This document shows positions 24,040 to 35,199 of a stretch of DNA of 64,000 nucleotides, in pieces. The position numbers and the translations under genes were made by a program. The notes beneath the pieces are model-generated. The model worked only from the letters and a program-made list of their open reading frames with translations. It was not told where the DNA came from and did no database searches. The DNA is from Paramacrobiotus metropolitanus (lineage: Eukaryota; Tardigrada; Eutardigrada; Parachela; Macrobiotidae): NCBI RefSeq assembly GCF_019649055.1, contig NW_026570279.1, positions 558,001 through 622,000 of the forward strand, given 5' to 3'. Numbering within the stretch: the stretch's first letter is position 1; every line of letters begins with the position of its first letter.

Positions 24040-25980
24040 GGTATGTCTGGTCAGTAGTGGTAGCTCGATTACTTGCTTACCTAACCGGTTCTGTTTGCCG
24101 GACAGTAGTGGTAGCTTGGTACTCAACAGTAGTGGTAGCTACTCAACAGTAGTGGTAGTGGTACTCAACAGTAGTGGGAGCTTGGTCACTCGTTCACCTA
24201 ACGGGCTTTCTGGGCCCGTTAGGTGGTGGTGGCTCGGACAGCAGTGGTAGTTGGGTCACCCGCTCACCTAACGGACTTTCTGCGCCGGACAGTAGTGAAA
24301 GCTCGGTCACTCGTTTCACCTCGGCTTCGCCTCCGCGTTTCTCGTGGTCGACGGCCGGTTTATTCGAATTTCTATTTTAATCATTTTTATTCGTATTTTT
24401 GGCTCTGTTAACTGGACTATAGTGGTAGACTTGTGGTTCGGTCACTCATGTAAACTGTACAATGATGACAGCTCGGTCACTCGTTCACCTACCGGGCTCT
24501 CTGCACCGGACATAAGTGATAATTATAACTCGGTCACTCGTTCTCTAACGGGCTTTATACACTGAACAATAGTGATAGCTCGGCCATCCGCTCACCTACC
24601 GGGCTCTGTGCACGGACAGCAGTGGTAGCTCGGTCAGCGGTTTCCGCAGCGGAATTTCTGCACCGGACAGCCTCGGCCTCGGCAAGAAACAGCCTTGGCT
24701 TCGCCTCCGCGTTTCTTGTGGTCCACGGCCACTTTATTTGATTTCGAATGGATATTCAATAGTACATTTAACATCTCATTATACATTTAACATCTCATTT
24801 AACATCTCATTATCTCATCTCATCTCGTATTTTGTCGAAACGTGATCGGTAAATGCAATAGGGCAAAAACCCCGATTTTATATATATAGAATTCATGATT
24901 CTCTCAAATTACTATTAGTTCTCTCAAATGATTCTCCCAACCTCAACTTGATGATTCTCGGTAGTGGTAGCTCTGGCATTTGTTCCCCTAACGGGCTCTA
25001 TACATTGGACAGTAGTGGTTGCTCGGTCACTCGTTCAGCTAACGGGCTGTGTACACCGAACAGTGGCACTCGGTCACTCGTTCACCTAAAGGGCTCCATA
25101 CACCGAACAATGGCACTCGGTCTCTCGTTCACCTAACGGGCTCTGTATACGGAACAGTAGTGGTAGCTTGGTCACTCATTCAACTAACGGGCTCTGTACA
25201 ACGGACAGCAGTGGTAGCTCGGTCTCTCGTTCACCTAAAGGGCTCCATACACCGAACAGTGGTAGCAACTGAATTCATACAACTGAATTCACGATTCTGT
25301 GGACGTTGCGGGATTCACCATTCTGAATTCACGATTCTGAATATACGATTCTGTGATGAATCTGGGTAGTGTCAGCTTGGTCCCCCGTTCACCTAACGGT
25401 CTCCGAACACTGGACAGTTCGGTCACTCCATTACCGGACGCGATCTGTGCACTGGACAGTACCCGTAGCTCGGTCACCCGCTTACCCAACGGGTACCGCA
25501 CCCTGTACAGTACCGGTAGCTTGGTCAATCGTTCGCTTAACGGTCTCTGTGCACTGGACAGCACCGAGGGCTCGGTCACCCGCTCACCTAACGTGTCCCG
25601 CACACTGGACAATACCGGTAGCTTCAATCGCGGTAGCTGGACAATACCGGTAGCTGGACAATACCGGTAGCTTCAGTGGTAGCTCGTTCACTTGTCCACC
25701 TAACGGGCTCTGTACACCGGACAGCAGCGGTAGCTCGGTCACTCGTTCACCTAACGGGCTCTGTGCACCGAACAGTGGTAGCTCGTTCCGGGCTTTGTGC
25801 ATCGGACAGCAGACAGTAATGACAGCTCGGTCAACCGCTCACATTGCTATCCATAGTGGTAGTCCAGTCACTCACTGGCTTTACTGGAATATAGTGGTAT
25901 TTCGGTCACTCGCTGAACTAACGGTTTGTGAACTGAACAGTGGTTGTAGTACAATCACAGTAGTGATGGTGTAGCGATAG
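24040..25980. repeat. minisatellite of roughly 50-bp units
   Basis: Dozens of degenerate units built on AGTGGTAGCTCGGTCACTCG followed by TTCACCTAACGGGCTCTGTA and CACCGGACAG. Unit length is about 48-52 bp, with shorter derivatives (GTAGCTGGACAATACCG near 25635-25660) and two copies of the CTCGGCTTCGCC repeat inside. Frames across it give PNGL and SSVTRS-type repeats that are by-products. It lies within intron 4 of SMYD copy 6. Confidence 0.85.
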
Positions 25981-26630
25981 CTGCTCGGCCGGCACTTGTT
26001 TAGAAATTGTCCTCGATGACAACGTTACATGTGCAATCGTTCTTGTCGTAATAGCGGTCTGCTAATTAAATTCATTCTGATAATTCTGATAATTCATTCT
26101 GAGAATTTAATTAGTAGGAAATATTTATTTTTTAACTATGTTTTAGTTGGTTTACGTGGTAACACTGCCTGGTTAAAAATACCACGATGATAATTATTAT
26201 TATAATGATTTAGTTGCATTGATTTTGGTGAATGTGGTCAACACTCTTCCGCTTCGGCGTTCGAAGCGGGAGAGGTTTTGAAAGAAATGAAGACTATCTG
26301 GCCGGGTTTTCGACCAAGGGCTTTCAGAATATAATATTGGTTTTGGTCAGTCTTTTCGGGTTTGCCGGCTCTAGTGTATCCCATTCGTGGCAATATAGAT
26401 CTGAATCTGGATAACTTATGCATTCGCACAATGGAGATCATTCGCACAAGTGTCTTCGCAGGCAGAGATACGACAAAGCGCAGCAAATTAGCAAAATACA
26501 CCGTTGCCTATAAGTTGTAACCAACAGGGATAATATCATTACAGCCTGCCTGCACAGTGAAAGTGAGTATTTTGTTCCACATGCTACGATCAGCGATAAC
26601 GCCACGATAGGTTTAGGGTGTTATAACTTA
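25981..26630. other. rest of the enlarged intron 4, no gene seen
   Basis: Unique AT-rich DNA between the minisatellite and exon 4 of SMYD copy 6. Short frames only (26232-26501) without recognised similarity. Confidence 0.5.
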
Positions 26631-27354
26631 CATCCTTTAATCCGGTATACTGCGGAATAGATTTCACGGCATGTATGAACAGTCGTCGTGCGCGACGGTT
26701 TAGCACCACATTAGTGTCCCAGCACACTCTCTTCATGCCTTGCCGCGGCACCTGAGGATACAACGCCAAACCGATAGAAGGTTCGGCGGCGCCGTCTAGC
26801 GCACCGTAAATGGGCCATGCATTATAACTCAGGATTCCGTAGTAGGAGGAATTTTCAGCTTGCAAGATGGATTTTCTGTAGACAGATTGAGCCGGAATTT
26901 TCACACAACTGAGCAGAAATTTGCAGACAAAAAACGACAAACTGGCTTACTGTGACTGCATCGTGCAATTGAGTTCTGATTGCTCGGGATTCGCCGGCAT
27001 CATTAGCAGAAGATCTTTGGCCGACTGGGAACTCATTCCGGGAATATCGATCATCGTGTTCAACTGGAAAACACACACTGCAATTACTGCGAGTAACCGA
27101 GATGGCATAAAACATTAGCGAATGGATTTCCTTCCTATATCTGTAGGAGAAAGTTTAATAAGAACGTTAACAAATTAAGGGACTGGCAGGTTTTCCAAAT
27201 ATATGCCAAATACATGCATTATGACTTCATGACCTGTGCCTAAAAGGTAGTAACAGTACTGAAGTTCACCATTGATCCATGAATCTGGTATACTTGTAAC
27301 AGGAAATGAGCAAATATATGAGAGTACAGAAACCTCAGTACGGTATACTTACAG

Positions 27355-27480
27355 TGGAACCTCCCGACCCTGAACACTCTCGGTACGGGGTTTCTTGTTC
27401 AAGGTTCGGGGGTGTTCAGGGTTCAGAAGTGCTGCCCCTGGGGGCACCTACGCCCCTGGGGGGCGCATAAAATTCCAGAC
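27355..27480. mobile_element. orphan transposon end at a duplication breakpoint
   Basis: CAGTGGAACCTCCCGACC follows a TA at the exact point where similarity to SMYD copy 2 stops. The stretch has an internal inverted pair (CCCTGAACAC and GTGTTCAGGG). The CAGTGGAACC start resembles Tc1/mariner-type termini. No matching opposite end was found, so it is a truncated element or one end of a rearrangement. Confidence 0.45.
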
Positions 27481-27656
27481 GGAGTAATATACATTATATA
27501 AGTGCGAACAATAATAAACAAAATGATATATACCGTTCTTACATAATATATTTCCCGGCGGAAGTTAATAGTTAAGTTGATTTTATGTTATTCTTATGCT
27601 TTTTTTGTTCGTCGTTATGTCTAATATTCAAATTCATTTACTGAAACTAAGGCTAC

Positions 27657-27989
27657 TGTGAGCGCAGGCGTACATGCGTACACCCTCGCTTTGGCAGTCT
27701 GTTGTGTTCTGTTGCGCGCCCGCCTTACGCGAGGCGGAAGCACGCTGTTCTGCACGCACCCGCACTGTGTGGCGGCTACGTGCGCATTTTCCACGCTTGC
27801 TGCAGTCAGCAATGCGGAGTTGTCAATTGGGAAATTCTATCGAATTTAGTCTTGTCATAAATTCCTAGCAGTCACGCCATTTCTCGCTTTCTGTAGCGTA
27901 GGCGCATTTATAGCACTGCCAGGCTTTTTGGTAGGCAGAATCACGTCAATTCTGTTCCTACGCGTGAACCTTCACCAGGTCCACGCTCA
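27657..27989 (+). repeat. 5' LTR of the giant element
   Basis: Starts TGTGAGCGCAGGCG, ends about CACGCTCA just before the primer site. Matches 45752-46087 over the whole length with about 7% difference and a few small indels. Confidence 0.8.
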
Positions 27990-27991
27990 TA

Positions 27992-28003
27992 TGGTAGCAG
28001 GAG
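27992..28003 (+). promoter_or_regulatory. primer-binding site, initiator tRNA-Met type
   Basis: TGGTAGCAG immediately follows the LTR. Its nine bases are complementary to the 3' end (with CCA) of animal initiator methionine tRNA. The match weakens after the ninth base. Confidence 0.6.
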
Positions 28004-29426
28004 CTGTGTTTCTCCAGATAATCTCTGAAGTTTTTCCCGTCCAATTGACGAGGAGTTGAGGAAGTCTCCCGCGAGAAAGGGCTCGCGTACGGTTTGGTGG
28101 CGAAGGGAGCGTTTGGATCCACTCAGCAGACTTGAAAACGGTGCATCTCTACTGCGTAGAGTGCACTGTATCAGTCTGACGCGGTCAGGGCTACTGTCGT
28201 AGCTTTGACTGGAGGGGCACAAGCGCCGAGAAAGATCGCCAGAAGAGGCAGAAGCCCGAAGGGGGGCACGAGTGGGCAAGCCACTTTGGACTGCGGGTGT
28301 GGAGTTTCAGGTGCTACTATACTGCAGTAGAGAGCACACATAATACGCGCTCTCCCAAAAGGGTGATCGAGCGCCCCTGTCGTTGCCAACGTCAAGGCGC
28401 GACAGAAGACCCGCAGCCAGCAAGTCTTTTGGTCGACGCACCGCTGCGTCCTGCTGATACGAAGCAGAAGGGGTGTCGGCTGGCCCAGGAGAAGTCAGCT
28501 AAATCGCTGGAGGAGCATCAGGAGGATTCGCGGAAGGACGCAGGATCGATTTCTGGACTTGGGAGACGAGCAGGTCAGAATTTCGGTTATTAATTTTACC
28601 ATTGGTCGATAGGTAAAATCTTCAATTTTCATTCGTCGGTTCTGAGCTGAGCAGAGAAGTAGGCGGTTTTTTTGCGCACGGCGCGCTAGCAAAAATTTTC
28701 GGTTTTGGTCGTGACGTCTCTCTGCCTTATAAACAGAAAAACAACGCTTCTGATTGGTCGGTTATTCGCACTGTGATTGGCGCAGCAGCGTAGCTAAAGT
28801 TAGCTAGGAAATCAGCCAATTAAAAGCTGAGATTTTGTAAGGAGGCGGAGTTTTTGCGCACGACGCTCAAGATCGTGACGTAACTAGCTAAGAAAATTTT
28901 TTGAACTGACTGACGAGAAGTTGACCTTTACCAAAAATTTCGACGAGAATGATGACCTTTATTAAAAGTTGAAAGCTGAATAAATAACGTTTATTCGAGG
29001 AAATCTAAGTTGATTTCTCAATAAAATCGAAAAATATTCTCAGGTTAGACGTTCTAGACCGAAGTTGATAGTGACCTTTAAACAGAAAAGTTCTGAAGGA
29101 AAAAGTGACCTTTAACGCGACGGAGTAAGCTATTAAGCTGAAACAGTGGGAAATTAATCTCATTTTACTAAAGGAAGTGACCTTTAAAAGGGATTCAGTC
29201 AAATTTTTTCAAAGAAAAAGTGACCTTTAGAAGGGACTTAGCACTTTTTTGAGGCAGAGTGACCTTTAGTAAAATTGAGCTGATACAAAAGAAGGTGACC
29301 TTTAGGGCAGCGCTTGTTTCTGTTTACGTGTAAAGGGGCTTACGTAGCTTAAACTAACACACGTGTCAGAAACATTATTAGCATCGTCCAAGTTATCCGA
29401 TCATCAACTCAAGTCAAGACAAAGAT
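28004..29426 (+). promoter_or_regulatory. leader of the giant element, with CCAAT-type boxes and TGACCTTT repeats
   Basis: About 1.4 kb without a convincing gene. Near 28700-28830 there are GTGACGTC, CTTATAAAC and three CCAAT/ATTGG words, a promoter-like cluster. From 28920 to 29305 TGACCTTT occurs eight times, always in the same orientation, at intervals of roughly 30-115 bases. Regulatory role is inference. Confidence 0.5.
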
Positions 29427-31300
29427 ATGGATCAAGACGGAGACGGTAATGAACCGATCTCATCAGGGTCCCAAGGAAAACGGTCAAGGGACACGGAAAA
29501 CCCGTATGAAGTGAAAAGGCAGCCGTACACACGGCCGGTTGCTCACGAAAGGGCAACTCGAGCTCAGAAGACCTTTGGGAGGAAGGACACCAGAGGCTCA
29601 GAGGCCACATACCAAACGGCCCTGAGGGAAACTCAGAATGAGAGCTCGAGCGATGGAAGTGGAGAGAACTCCGGGCGACATGCCGGAGATAACACGGTAG
29701 ACTCAGCAAAGGTCACCGATGTGAGAATGGTCACAGATGGAGAGAACAAAGATGACCTGAAGGCCGAGACCGGAGGAATGGCACGGTCGGCCGAAAAGGT
29801 CAAGGAGGATCAAACTGAGAAGGGAAATACCGAAGTCAGCCAAAAGGTCACCGAAGGTGGTGGCGCCGTCAGCAGCGACATGCTGATTGACGAAGGAAAG
29901 GTCAAACAGGATGACCTTTCGGATAACTCACTGTTCCTACAAGAACAGCTGGAAGAGAATGGTAACAGCCCCATGTCAAGTGACAAGTTCTACACTGATG
30001 ACGAGGACGAAACGACGATACGAACATCTTTCCATACGGCCTTGAAAGAAGCCAGTATAACAAAAGAGATGTTCGAAACGACCATTCAAGACAGGCTAGA
30101 AGAGACCTTCGAAGGGACGGCGTCAGGAAAGGCCGACGACCGGGACCAAAGGTCACCATCACCAAAAACATCGGTACTAAACGGATTAAAGCAACGAGTA
30201 AAGGAGCTTGAACGACTACTCGACGAGAAAGAAGAACAAGCGTTTGCCGCGATACGAGATCAACGTAACAAAACCTTTGAGGCGGAGGCCAGATTGAGTG
30301 TGACGGAGGACGAAGTGCAACACTGGAAGGTCAAATTTGAAGTCCAGAAGCAAGCCGCAGAAGATCTTAAGAAAATGGTTGAAGATCGAGACACGAGAGG
30401 AACACTCACCGACGAAGACAATGAATTGTCCGAGGAGGTAGCTGAAAGGTCACGAGAGATAGCAGAATTGAAAGGAGCGTGACCTTTTGCAGTTAAAGGT
30501 CAAGGAAGTTGAGAAGAAACGTGATGAATCCTTGTCGAATGCGACAAAATTCACAGGAAAGATCACTAGCCTTACAGCAGACAACTCCAAGTTGAAAGAC
30601 GAGCTCAAATCACTTGAAGAAAATAATAAAACGCTCCAAACAGAATTACAAGACACGAGAAAGAAGCGACACGAAGCAGAGAGCCAACGAGAGCAAGTAG
30701 CGAAGGAACTGCTCGAACTGGCAGAAAAAACGAAAACCGAATTCAAACGTATCAATGATGAAGTCGAGAACCAAAAGAAAGAAGCAAAGAAGTGGCTGAA
30801 ACAAGCACAACTTTGTGACGAACGGGTCACTGTGCTAGAGGTCGCAAATGGAGAAGGGCGAAAAGAAAACGAAAAACAAAAAGCAGAAATCATAAAACTC
30901 AGCGATGAACTCGTGGAACTGGCCACTATAGTTATGGAAAAGGATGATAAAATCAAGGAGCTTGAAACAGTCAAAGAGGAGTGCGAAGCGAGAGGAAGGA
31001 CCCTCGCAGATAGAGCGGATCGTATCACACGGTTGGAAGCAGAAGCTGATATCCTAAAAGCAGCAAAAATGGATCTCGATAAGACTCTCGATAACCGAGC
31101 AAGTACAATCCTCGAGCAAATGAGAAAGGTCACCGAAGCAAACAACGATTATGAGAAGCTCAGGAAAGACGCAAACGAAACCGTAAAGCAGCTGCAGCAG
31201 ACAGTCAAACAAAGAGAGGAAGAAATTAAAACTTTAAAACGGTCGGCAAAACAAAAGGAAGGAGAGGCAACACAGCCGGAACGGATCGAATCTCCACCCC
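29427..31300 (+). other. coiled-coil gag head (fossil)
   Basis: Begins MDQDGDGNEPISSGSQGKRS, acidic and disordered at first. From about 30180 it becomes a very long heptad-like coiled coil (VKELERLLDEKEEQAFAAI; LKDELKSLEENNKTLQTELQ; IKLSDELVELATIVMEKDDK) to about 31260. A PPPGYGE motif at about 31295 resembles a late-domain type PPxY variant, but that is speculative. Gypsy gag proteins do not usually have so long a coiled coil. Confidence 0.75.
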
Positions 31301-31689
31301 CCGGATATGGCGAAGTCCACACCGTCGAAGGTAGCTTCCATTTCCAAGCTCCCTTAAAGACGGGTACTGGCCGACGCGACGGCCATGATGAAGATAAGGT
31401 CAAAGCTGAAAAGGTCACCGACGATACTGAGTTGGCGAAGGGGCACTCAGGACCGATCGGTGGGGTCAATCCTCGGCAACAAGAAACAGGACCGAGGGAA
31501 ACAATCGTCTACAAATCTGACCATCAGCCAGACAATCATGAAGATCCACGAGTTCGCCAAAACGAGCAGGAAAGGGTAGCTCGTGAAGAGGAGAGGCGAG
31601 AAAGAGAATACCGCGCGGAATACCACGCTGAAGCACAGCGACTCCGTCGCGAAGAACGGGAATTCAGAGGTTACATGAGAGCCATGGCC

Positions 31690-32240
31690 CGGAAATCCGC
31701 GTTGATCGACTACAACGGCAACCGAGAAGCTTTACTTGGTTGGATCCGTCAGGTCAAGGAGACTCAGAAGACGTATGACCTTTCGGATGCAGCAATGATG
31801 CTGGAAGTCGCCAACGCAGTCAAAGGGGACGCGAAGGCATGGTTTGACGCGGAAAGAGAAATCGATGACGAAGAAGAGGCGGAAGAGTTAACCGTCGATG
31901 AATGGATGACAAAGTTCAAAGAACATTTCGGCGATCGTGACGAAGGGGTCAACGCCTTAAGAGAAGCAATGACGAGAAAGTTTGAGGCTGGCAAAGAAAC
32001 GCTTGACCAGTTCTACCAGGCGATCATGCGCTTCAAATCGAAACGGATCATAACTGAGAAGCAGGCCATTGGATTCCTGATTCAAGGATGTAAGAATGAC
32101 AGTGACCTTTATAAGGCACTTCGCGCACAGAAATTCCATAACCCCATGGACATCAAGGAATTCTTCCGTACATGGTCGACTGGCGAAGAAAAGTATAAGG
32201 TCACGAGAGGCAACCGAACTCAAGATGACTGTGTCATAAT
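31690..32240 (+). other. capsid-like gag domain (fossil)
   Basis: Pattern of the retrotransposon gag family: LIDYNGNREALLGWIRQVKE, then VANAVKGDAKAWFDAE, WMTKFKEHFGD, REAMTRKFEAGKETLDQFYQ and a KQAIGFLIQG helix. It forms the particle shell in active relatives. Confidence 0.85.
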
Positions 32241-32679
32241 TCGGTCAGGCCAGATCGAAGAAGTCGCGAATGGGCGACAGAACCAGTCGTACTCGGCGCA
32301 GGTACCAAGATATAACACGGAATTTCCGCCTTTAGGCACTCAAGAGGTGACCTTTGACAACGAGCGAAATGAAGGTCAGATATCGTACGCGACGATCGCG
32401 GCGATACAGACAGCGGTCCAAGAAGCGACCAAGCCTGCGATCGCGGCGATCCAAGCATCAGCTCAGCAAGCAGCAAGGCCAAAACAGAATCCACAAGGAA
32501 ACGTGCAAAGAAATGCCCTGAATGGAGGGCTTGGCGGTCAGGGAATGGCTCAAGGGAATCCGGGCTTTGCCGGCCAAGGATTCAACGGTGGCTGAGGAAA
32601 TCAAGGAAACTTCCGACCGAACCGTGGACAAGGAAATCAAGGACCACGATACGGGTCGCGAGTAGAGCGCCTGTTCACC

Positions 32680-33426
32680 ATGATCGACGGATGGGTGGCC
32701 AATAACGCGCTGACATGCCAGAACTGCATGTACGGTAACCACCACACGCAAGCGTGTTCGTTTGCGGGGACACCGTGGAATCAGAACCCCAACAGGGTCG
32801 TGTATGAAGAATGGTTGATGTTGCGTAACAATCATGGTGGATGGCGCAACGCAATGGCAAATGGTTATGTGCCACAATCACGCCAAGGTGGACGGTATGC
32901 CGGTCAAGGTGGCCAGGCCAACTACAATAATCAAGGCGGCCAGGGTAATTTCGGTGGCCAAGGAAACTTCGGCGGTGGTCAAGGTGGCCAAGGAAACTTC
33001 GCCGGAGGCCAAGGCAACTTCGCCGGTCAAGGTGGCCAAGGCGGAGGAAATGGCGGATATGGTCCGGTGAGAGGAGGCTTCCGAGGAAGAGGAAGAGGCC
33101 GTGGCGGCAATCGCGGAAATTACGGCGGTGGCCAATGGAACGGCGGTGGTCAAGGTGGCCAATGGAACGATGCTGGTCAAGGAGGCCAGTGGAATAACGG
33201 TGGTCAAGGTGGCCAGAATTTTGCCGGTCAAGGTGGCCAGGGCAATTTCGCCGGTCAAGGTGGCCAGGGCGACTTCGGCGGGCAGCAAGGCGGCTTCGTC
33301 GGTGGGAACCAGAACGGTTTCGGTCAGCAAGGCGGAGGCTTTAACTTCGCCCCGGCGAATGGTGCCGGTCAGGCGCAAGGTGCGCCGGTTCAGGGAATGG
33401 TCCAGGGAAACGTTCAAGGTCAGTAG
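32680..33426 (+). other. zinc knuckle and RGG/QGG-rich nucleocapsid region (fossil)
   Basis: One CCHC-type knuckle, CQNCMYGNHHTQAC (C-x2-C-x4-H-x4-C), at 32716-32757, followed by about 180 residues of QGGQGNF/GGQWN repeats and an RGG box (GFRGRGRGRGGNRGNYG). Such tracts bind RNA and can phase-separate. Encoded by a degenerate GGTCAAGGTGGCCA nucleotide repeat. Confidence 0.85.
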
Positions 33427-33524
33427 GCGCCGGTGAGCCTACTGATCGTCCGGAACCGAAACCACCGGATATAGAGGAGCAAGGTGCTCCGCTGCAGGCA
33501 AAGACCGCAGCGAGAAAGGGATGC

Positions 33525-34188
33525 TGCGAAAGTAACGCAAAGACCCGGAAAAGAAATCCGTGGATTCGAGAAAGTAACTCGAAATCGAGCGAAGGGGCTC
33601 ATAAAGGTCAAGAGAAGGGTTTAAAAAGATTGCCGCAAGGACGGAAGAATCTGACCGAAAGGTCACCGCAGAAAGTAACTGCGGGAAGTCAAGAAAGTAA
33701 CTTGACTCGACCGGGGCCGACCGAAAGGTCACCGCAGAAAGTAACTGCAGGGTTGACGGAAGGTCCTCAACTCTGCATCCGGGACAGCAGAAAGTAACTG
33801 CAAATCAAGAAAGTCACGAAAGTAACGTGACGCTGCAAGGACAGCAGACCCAAAGGTCACCGCAGAAAGTAACTGCGAGGAAAGGTCACGAAAGTAACGT
33901 GACGCTGCAAGGACAGCAGACCCAAAGGTCACCGCGGAAAGTAACCGCGAGGAAGAGTGAAGCAACTCTGCGAAAAGCGCAAGCTGAAAGTTCCAGCGAA
34001 GAGGATGATGAAGCACGTCATTCCAGATTTCGGAAATACCTCCAAGAGACAGAAAAGCCAACTCAAGAGAGAGCTGAAGAAGTGAAAGGTCACGAGAGAT
34101 TGCCAGTGCAGCAGACTCAAAGGTCACTGAATGAGAAAGGTCACGGTGAAGTCGCCGATGAACCGAAAGGTCAAGAAAGTAACTTGAC
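33525..34188 (+). repeat. array of 11 mini-hairpins with constant AAAGTAA loop
   Basis: Stem-loop-stem spans: 33525-33539, 33565-33583, 33666-33684, 33687-33707, 33734-33748, 33787-33801, 33813-33831, 33861-33877, 33885-33903, 33933-33949 and 34170-34188. Each is an arm of 4-7 bases, AAAGTAA, then the exact complement of the arm. At least six different arms occur (TGCG, TTCGAG, CCGCAG, GTCAAG, GTCACG, CGCGG). AAAGGTCA words alternate with the hairpins. Confidence 0.9.
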
Positions 34189-35199
34189 TCTGCGAATGGC
34201 GCAGCAAACAGTGAAACAGAGCGAAGGGGCACAGCAAGTCTCAGATGACTCTCTCGATGAGGCTAACACTCTACAACAAAAGATGGAGTGGCAAAAAGTG
34301 GCTTACAGACCGAATGGACGGCACGGTATGTGGAAACCAGTTCCTCCGCCACAAAGGTCACCGCAAGATGCGAGAATTTCCAGAGAAGCTTACTGGGAAG
34401 AAAGAGAGAAACAAGATTGGCGGATGAGAAAGCATCTCGAGGAAATGGTTAAAGCTTCACAACCGAAAGTACAAGAGTACTGGAAAGAGAAAGTCCAATG
34501 TGACGAAAATAACCGTCAGTTTTGGGAGCGGATTGAGAAGGGTGAATTACCGCCTCAGTATGGTGAGAAAGTGCCTTTACAAAGGTCAACAAATGGCGGA
34601 TTTTTCATGTCAAGACCGAAAAGGTCACCGGACTTAGCGCAAACCCCACAGAAGGAGAAGTCATACGACATGACAGAAGAAATCCGGAATGACAACGAAA
34701 GGTCACCGCCAAGAACTGACGGATTGTCATCTCAAATCGATCCAACTCGCACGAATAACGAAATTGCGAAGAAAATTACCGATTGGATGAAAGAAAACGA
34801 CCATAAGATGGTTGTGTACGAAAGGTCACCAGAGAAAAAGAATGAAGATGACAAGATGACCTTTGCGGATGAAATTACACAAGAGATAATGGCAAAGTTG
34901 CAAGAAAAACCGTCCAAAGATGTGCGCAATGAAAGGTCACAATACGAAGTTATTGCGCAAGTGATAAAAGGTCACGAGAACGCACAAGAGAAGGGTTTAA
35001 TGTGCGAAGTGGCAAAGGTCACGAACAAAGAAACCGCCGCGAAAGAGCAGACGAACGCCTTACCGAAATCAAAGCGGATAGAAAAGTTCTCAGACGTGCG
35101 ACCCGACGTACCGAAACGGATAGATCGTTGGAGCTCAAAAGGTCTGATAGAGAGCAAGCATGCTGCACCAATCCCAGTCAAGTGTCGAATAAGAGTCTT

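Larger units (their letters stand above)
20853..27063 (-). pseudogene. SMYD-like gene, copy 6: exons 3-7 only, split by 4.8 kb of repeats
   Basis: A recent duplicate of copy 2. Exon 3 is 26951-27063 (LNTMIDIPGMSSQSAKDLL), exon 4 26632-26875 (SET core, frame intact, 244 bases), exon 5 21684-21797 (post-SET, with CTYRKC so one zinc cysteine is lost), exon 6 21249-21605 (one extra base near 21345 shifts the frame), exon 7 20853-21157 (two-base deletion near 21147 gives an early stop). Exons 1-2 are missing: similarity to intron 2 of copy 2 stops at about 27354, where a transposon-like end begins. Intron 4 grew from about 0.13 kb in copy 2 to about 4.8 kb by insertion of a minisatellite and two MITEs. 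Similarity with copy 2 extends downstream to about 20510 (4612 in copy 2). Dead copy. Confidence 0.85.

Noticed and set aside
24040-25980. CRISPR-like array of regular repeats
   Set aside because: Units are degenerate and contiguous, without unique equal-length spacers. It is a eukaryotic minisatellite in an intron.
27657-27989. the 335-bp terminal repeats as independent SINEs
   Set aside because: They bound the element in direct orientation, start with TG, and are followed by a tRNA-Met-type primer site, so LTRs fit better. Lack of a clear target duplication leaves some doubt.
30450-31145. minus-strand serine-rich frame of about 230 codons
   Set aside because: Shadow of the coiled-coil gag head. 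Ser/Phe richness follows from Glu/Lys codons on the other strand.
32878-33417. minus-strand frame rich in Leu, Ala and Thr
   Set aside because: It is the complement of the glycine-rich nucleocapsid repeat and has no independent support.
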